The notes under the pieces are model-generated. The model had not been told where the DNA came from, searched no databases, and worked only from the letters and a program-made list of their open reading frames with translations. The translations under genes were made by a program, and so were the position numbers. A stretch of DNA of 34,263 nt from Deltaproteobacteria bacterium (lineage in GTDB: Bacteria; Myxococcota; Myxococcia; Myxococcales; 40CM-4-68-19). The DNA lies in contig VBKL01000052.1 of NCBI GenBank assembly GCA_005879805.1, forward strand, positions 1-34,263. Reading direction: 5' to 3'. Below are positions 31,006-34,263 of the stretch, one piece after another. Every line of letters begins with the position of its first letter. The first letter of the stretch is position 1.

Positions 31006-32843
31006 GCGAGACCCGGACCCTGGTCCGCCGCGCCCTCGAGGCGCTCGGGGTCCGGCGGCTCCTGCTCGGCGTGCACGACGCCGCGCTTCCCGGCGACCCG
31101 GCGGACGACGCGGGGCGGGGAGCGCCTCTCTCGCTCGGCGGCCGCGCGTTCCTCCGCTTCGCACAGGATCTGGGATTCGACGGACTCCAGCTCGGACCGC
31201 AGGGGCGCACGAGCGAAATCGACGCCTCGCCGTACGACGGCACGCTCTTCTCGCGCAACACGCTTTCTCTCGCGCTCGGGCCGCTGCGCGAGGAAGGAAT
31301 CCTCCCGGAGGAGACGTTTCGCGAGGCGATCGGCTCCCGGCCGTCGGGCGAGCGCGTCGTCCATGCCGCCGTGTTCCGCAACATGGACCGCGCGCTGCGG
31401 GCCGCGTTCGCGACCTCCACGCGCGACCTGGACCAGCGGCGGCTGGCGTTTGCAGCGGAGAACGCGGACTGGCTCGAGCGGGACGCGCTCCACGAAGCGC
31501 TCTGCGCCGAGCATCGGGAGGGCGACTGGCTGCGCTGGCCCGAGAGAGATCGGCGGCTGTTCCATCCCGCTGCCGGCGAGGAGAATGCGGCCCGCTCGCG
31601 GCGCGAAGAGCTGCTCTGCAAGCACGCCGCGCTCGTCGCGCGCTACCAGTTCGAGCAGCTTCTCGCCCACGAGCAGCACTGGGCATTCCGAGCGGAAGCG
31701 AAGTCGGTGGCGTTGGGTCTCTACGGCGACCTCCAGATTGGCGTCTCGCACCAGGACATCTGGAGCTGGGCGGCGGTCTTCCTGCCTTCTCTGCGCATGG
31801 GCGCTCCGCCGAGCCGCACCAATCCCGCCGGCCAGCCGTGGAACTATGCGCTGCTCGATCCGGCGCGCTACGAAGGCGCGGCCCTGCGCTTCTTCCGTCG
31901 CCGCATCGAAAAGGTGCTCGGGGAGTTCGACGGCCTCCGCATCGACCATCCGCACGGCCTCATCGATCCCTGGATCTATCCGACCGGTGAGCCGGATCCG
32001 TTCCACGCCGTGCAGAACGGCGCTCGCCTGTTCTCCTCTCCCGACGTACCGCACCTTGCCGCGTACGCCATCGCTCGCGACGACCAGCTCGATCGCACCC
32101 TTCCGCGCCACGCGGACGCATGGGTACGTGAGCTGACCGGCGCGCAAGTTTCGCGCTACGCGACGCTCTTCGACACTCTGATCGCCGCGGCAAGGAAGCG
32201 TGGGCTAGCAGCCGACGACCTGGTCGCCGAGGTGCTGAGCACGCTTCCGTACCCCGTGGGCCGCGTCATCGCCCGACATGGCCTCGGACGCTTCCGCGTA
32301 TTGCAGAAGATGCGCCTCGACGATCCCGGCGACGTCTACCGCAGCGAGAACGCGGCTCCCGAAGACTGGATCATGGTGGGAAACCACGACACCGATCCCA
32401 TCTGGCGCGTCGCGGAACGCTGGCACGAGGCGGGCCTCGGCCCCGCCCATGCGAGCCACCTCGCCGGGCGGTTCTCGCCGCCGGATCCCACCCGCTTCGC
32501 GGAGACGGTTGCTAGCGATCCGACGAGGCTCGCCCGCGCCCGCCTCGCCGAGCTCTTCCTCGGGCCCGCGCAGCACGTCTCGATCTTTTTCTCCGACCTT
32601 CTGGGGATGCGCGAGCCGTACAACCGGCCCGGGACGATTTCGGACGAGAACTGGTCGGCGCGCATTCCTTCCGATTTCAGGAAACGCTACGGGGAGGACG
32701 TCGGGCGCGGCCGGGCTTTGGATCTGCCCCGCGCACTTGCCATGGCGTTGCGGGCCCGCCGGATCGAGGGGCAGCTGGCCTCGTGGTTGGAGGAGCGGGC
32801 GGGCCCGGATCCGGCCGCACCCGTGCTACCTTCCCGCGCGTGA
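31002..32843 (+). CDS. malQ: divergent GH77 4-alpha-glucanotransferase (MalQ-like)
   Basis: A 613-residue protein from a GTG at 31002 that overlaps the glgB stop. GH77 features are FAQDLGFDGLQLGPQGRTSE (a variant of the family's N-terminal motif), FRAEAKSVALGLYGDLQIGV, SWAAVFLPSLRMGAPPSRTN (compare GAPPD), nucleophile Asp315 in GLRIDHPHGLIDPWIY, acid/base Glu410 in LVAEVLSTLPYP, then RVLQKM, and the third acid Asp463 in VGNHDTDPIW. It departs from textbook MalQ: RIDHFRG reads RIDHPHG, AEDLG reads AEVLS, and about 95 residues separate the first two acids where T. aquaticus amylomaltase has 47. The acids are kept, so it is probably active, moving glucan segments between malto-oligosaccharides and releasing glucose or maltose. 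Exact acceptor preference unknown. Confidence 0.87.
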   Translation: MSETRTLVRRALEALGVRRLLLGVHDAALPGDPADDAGRGAPLSLGGRAFLRFAQDLGFDGLQLGPQGRTSEIDASPYDGTLFSRNTLSLALGPLREEGILPEETFREAIGSRPSGERVVHAAVFRNMDRALRAAFATSTRDLDQRRLAFAAENADWLERDALHEALCAEHREGDWLRWPERDRRLFHPAAGEENAARSRREELLCKHAALVARYQFEQLLAHEQHWAFRAEAKSVALGLYGDLQIGVSHQDIWSWAAVFLPSLRMGAPPSRTNPAGQPWNYALLDPARYEGAALRFFRRRIEKVLGEFDGLRIDHPHGLIDPWIYPTGEPDPFHAVQNGARLFSSPDVPHLAAYAIARDDQLDRTLPRHADAWVRELTGAQVSRYATLFDTLIAAARKRGLAADDLVAEVLSTLPYPVGRVIARHGLGRFRVLQKMRLDDPGDVYRSENAAPEDWIMVGNHDTDPIWRVAERWHEAGLGPAHASHLAGRFSPPDPTRFAETVASDPTRLARARLAELFLGPAQHVSIFFSDLLGMREPYNRPGTISDENWSARIPSDFRKRYGEDVGRGRALDLPRALAMALRARRIEGQLASWLEERAGPDPAAPVLPSRA

Positions 32844-34263
32844 CTCTCGTCGCCGAGCTCAGACGGCGCGGCGTTTTCGGCGCCCTCATCGCGTACGGCG
32901 TGGCCGCGGCCGGCCTGTTGCAACTGCTCGACATCGTCACCCACGCGATGGAAGCGCCGCCCTGGACGATGCGGCTCATCGTCTGGCTCGCCGCGGCCGG
33001 CCTCGTGGTGACGCTGGCAGTGAGTTGGTTCTTCGATCTCACCCGGCGCGGGTTCGTCCGGACGCAAGGGCCTTCCGATCGGATGCGCACTCCGGCGACG
33101 CCCCCGCCTGCCGGCGTCTTCACGCAGCCGCCTCCCTCGATCGCCATCGGGAGCACGCTCGCGGGACGCTACCAGCTCGAGCGGGCTCTCGGGAGCGGCG
33201 GGATGGGACAGGTCTTCGCCGCCCTCGACACGAAGCTCGGCAGGCGCGTGGCGGTGAAGGTGGTCACGCTGGTCCACGATCCGGGCCGCGTGCAGCGATT
33301 CGAGCAGGAAGCGCGCGCTGCCGGCGCCCTCGAACACCCGAATCTGCTCTCGGTCTACGACCTCGGCGAGGAGCAAGGCGTCCCTTTTCTCGTCACCGAG
33401 CTGCTCGAGGGCCGTACGCTGCGCGGCCTCGTCTCGGCGGGACCGCTCGAGCCCGAGCAGGTGGTGGGTCTGTCGCTGCAGCTCGCCCGCGGGCTCGGTG
33501 CGGCGCATGCCCGCGGCGTCGTGCACCGCGACCTCAAGCCGGAGAACATCTTCGTCACCGAGGACGGGCGGCTGAAGATCCTCGACTTCGGACTCGCCAA
33601 GCTCGCCTCGCCAGACGACTCCGTGCCGCTTCCGGGGCTCACCGCTACCGGAGCGGTGTTCGGCACCGCCGGCTATCTCTCGCCCGAGCAGGCGCGAGGC
33701 GACCGCGCAGGACCGGCTTCCGACGTCTTCGCCGCGGGCTCAGTCATCTACGAGCTGCTCACCGGGCAACGCGCCTTTCCCGGCGAGTCGCTGGTCGAAG
33801 CGGCCCACGCGGCGATGAAGAGCGAGCCTCCTCCGCTACCCGGGTCGGTTCCCCCATCCCTTCAGGCAATCGTGTCGCGCTCCTTGGAGAAGGATCCGGC
33901 GAAACGGTTCCGCGACGGCGGCGAGCTGGCCCGGGCCATCGAGACGCAGCCGATCGCCGCGACGGTCCGGGCGGTGGACGTGACGCGTCCCAGGCGCCGG
34001 CATGCGCGCGCGGGGCTCTACGCCGCCGCGGCGACGCTCGCCATCGCGGCCGCCGTCGGCTCCGCCTTCCTCGTGCGCAACAGCGCTTCGCGAGCGGCGC
34101 CATGGTGGGCCCAGGAAGACAAATTCGTGGCTGCTGAGCGCGACTTCCGTAACCGGCAGCAACGCGGCCATGCGCCGCGGCCTCCGACGCCGCCCCATTC
34201 CGCGAATCCCAACGTCGAGGTTCCGACGCCAGTCGTGCCCGAAATGCCGAACTTCGACCTCAG
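32840..34263 (+). CDS. membrane-bound Ser/Thr protein kinase, N-terminal part (runs off the window)
   Basis: The GTG at 32840 overlaps the GH77 stop (GTGA); 474 codons are present before the window ends. The protein starts with a short module of two membrane segments (about 14-33 and 44-65, bounded by LRRRGVFGALIAYG and WFFDLTRRGFVR). This module resembles the one found in front of many bacterial adenylate cyclase/TPR proteins (ELKRRNVFRVAxAYxV type). A Pro-rich linker leads to a Hanks-type kinase domain (about 108-370). It has the Gly loop LGSGGMGQVF, Lys140 in RVAVKVV, catalytic Asp231 in HRDLKPENIF, Asp249 in LDFGLAK, GTAGYLSPEQARG and DVFAAGSVIYELLTG. A third membrane segment (393-412) follows, then a Pro-rich extracytoplasmic stretch. 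All catalytic residues are present. Its coupling to the alpha-glucan operon suggests a role linked to storage or stress, but targets are unknown. Confidence 0.9.
   Translation, partial: MTLVAELRRRGVFGALIAYGVAAAGLLQLLDIVTHAMEAPPWTMRLIVWLAAAGLVVTLAVSWFFDLTRRGFVRTQGPSDRMRTPATPPPAGVFTQPPPSIAIGSTLAGRYQLERALGSGGMGQVFAALDTKLGRRVAVKVVTLVHDPGRVQRFEQEARAAGALEHPNLLSVYDLGEEQGVPFLVTELLEGRTLRGLVSAGPLEPEQVVGLSLQLARGLGAAHARGVVHRDLKPENIFVTEDGRLKILDFGLAKLASPDDSVPLPGLTATGAVFGTAGYLSPEQARGDRAGPASDVFAAGSVIYELLTGQRAFPGESLVEAAHAAMKSEPPPLPGSVPPSLQAIVSRSLEKDPAKRFRDGGELARAIETQPIAATVRAVDVTRPRRRHARAGLYAAAATLAIAAAVGSAFLVRNSASRAAPWWAQEDKFVAAERDFRNRQQRGHAPRPPTPPHSANPNVEVPTPVVPEMPNFDL

Noticed and set aside
1..34263. tRNA, rRNA, CRISPR, insertion sequences, phage attachment sites
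   Set aside because: I looked for their usual sequence signatures on both strands and saw none; nearly all sequence is covered by protein genes.

Overview
The window is GC-rich (roughly two thirds G+C), almost fully coding, and has no RNA genes, insertion sequences, phage genes or CRISPR arrays that I can see. Gene content (PAS hybrid histidine kinase, Ser/Thr kinase with a membrane module, GlgE-type glycogen operon, Vps10-like beta-propeller protein, J-domain protein, BlaI/M56 pair, Liv ABC importer) and GC bias suggest a soil bacterium of the Myxococcota/Deltaproteobacteria type. Acidobacteriota or another GC-rich soil phylum cannot be excluded from sequence reading alone.

Layout. 1-6261 (minus strand) is an amino-acid uptake block: an APC permease followed by a tightly overlapping five-gene branched-chain-type ABC importer (substrate-binding protein, LivH, LivM, LivG, LivF) and the start of a gamma-glutamyltransferase that runs off the window. 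6322-9259 (plus) holds a secreted SMP-30/NHL-type propeller protein and a soluble PAS-PAS hybrid histidine kinase with a receiver domain. 9263-12106 is a selenoneine-type locus: senA (minus) and senB (plus) are divergent, 30 bp apart, and senA is followed by a decayed DMT-family transporter gene. 12149-14841 is a BlaI/BlaR-like pair behind two abutting 18-bp palindromes; the M56 protein carries three TPR modules instead of a penicillin-sensor domain.

14896-19215 holds a MerA-like disulfide oxidoreductase, an exported class II aldolase-fold protein with an adjoining patatin-like lipase, a small exported HMA-fold protein that has lost both metal-binding cysteines, and an SDR. 19277-23201 is a LolA-like plus Vps10/BNR-propeller gene broken by a frameshift. 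It is followed by a short DnaJ-like protein and a beta-helix lipoprotein.

25489 to the end is one translationally coupled operon: glgE, maltokinase, glgB, a divergent GH77 4-alpha-glucanotransferase, and a membrane Ser/Thr kinase truncated by the window edge. TreS, the usual maltose supplier of the GlgE route, is absent here, and the GH77 enzyme may fill that role.

The points most worth a second look are the senA/senB pair without senC; a 49-bp dispersed repeat found once between genes and once in frame inside the APC permease; the M56-TPR fusion with its tandem operators; the cysteine-less HMA protein; and the kinase coupled to the alpha-glucan operon.
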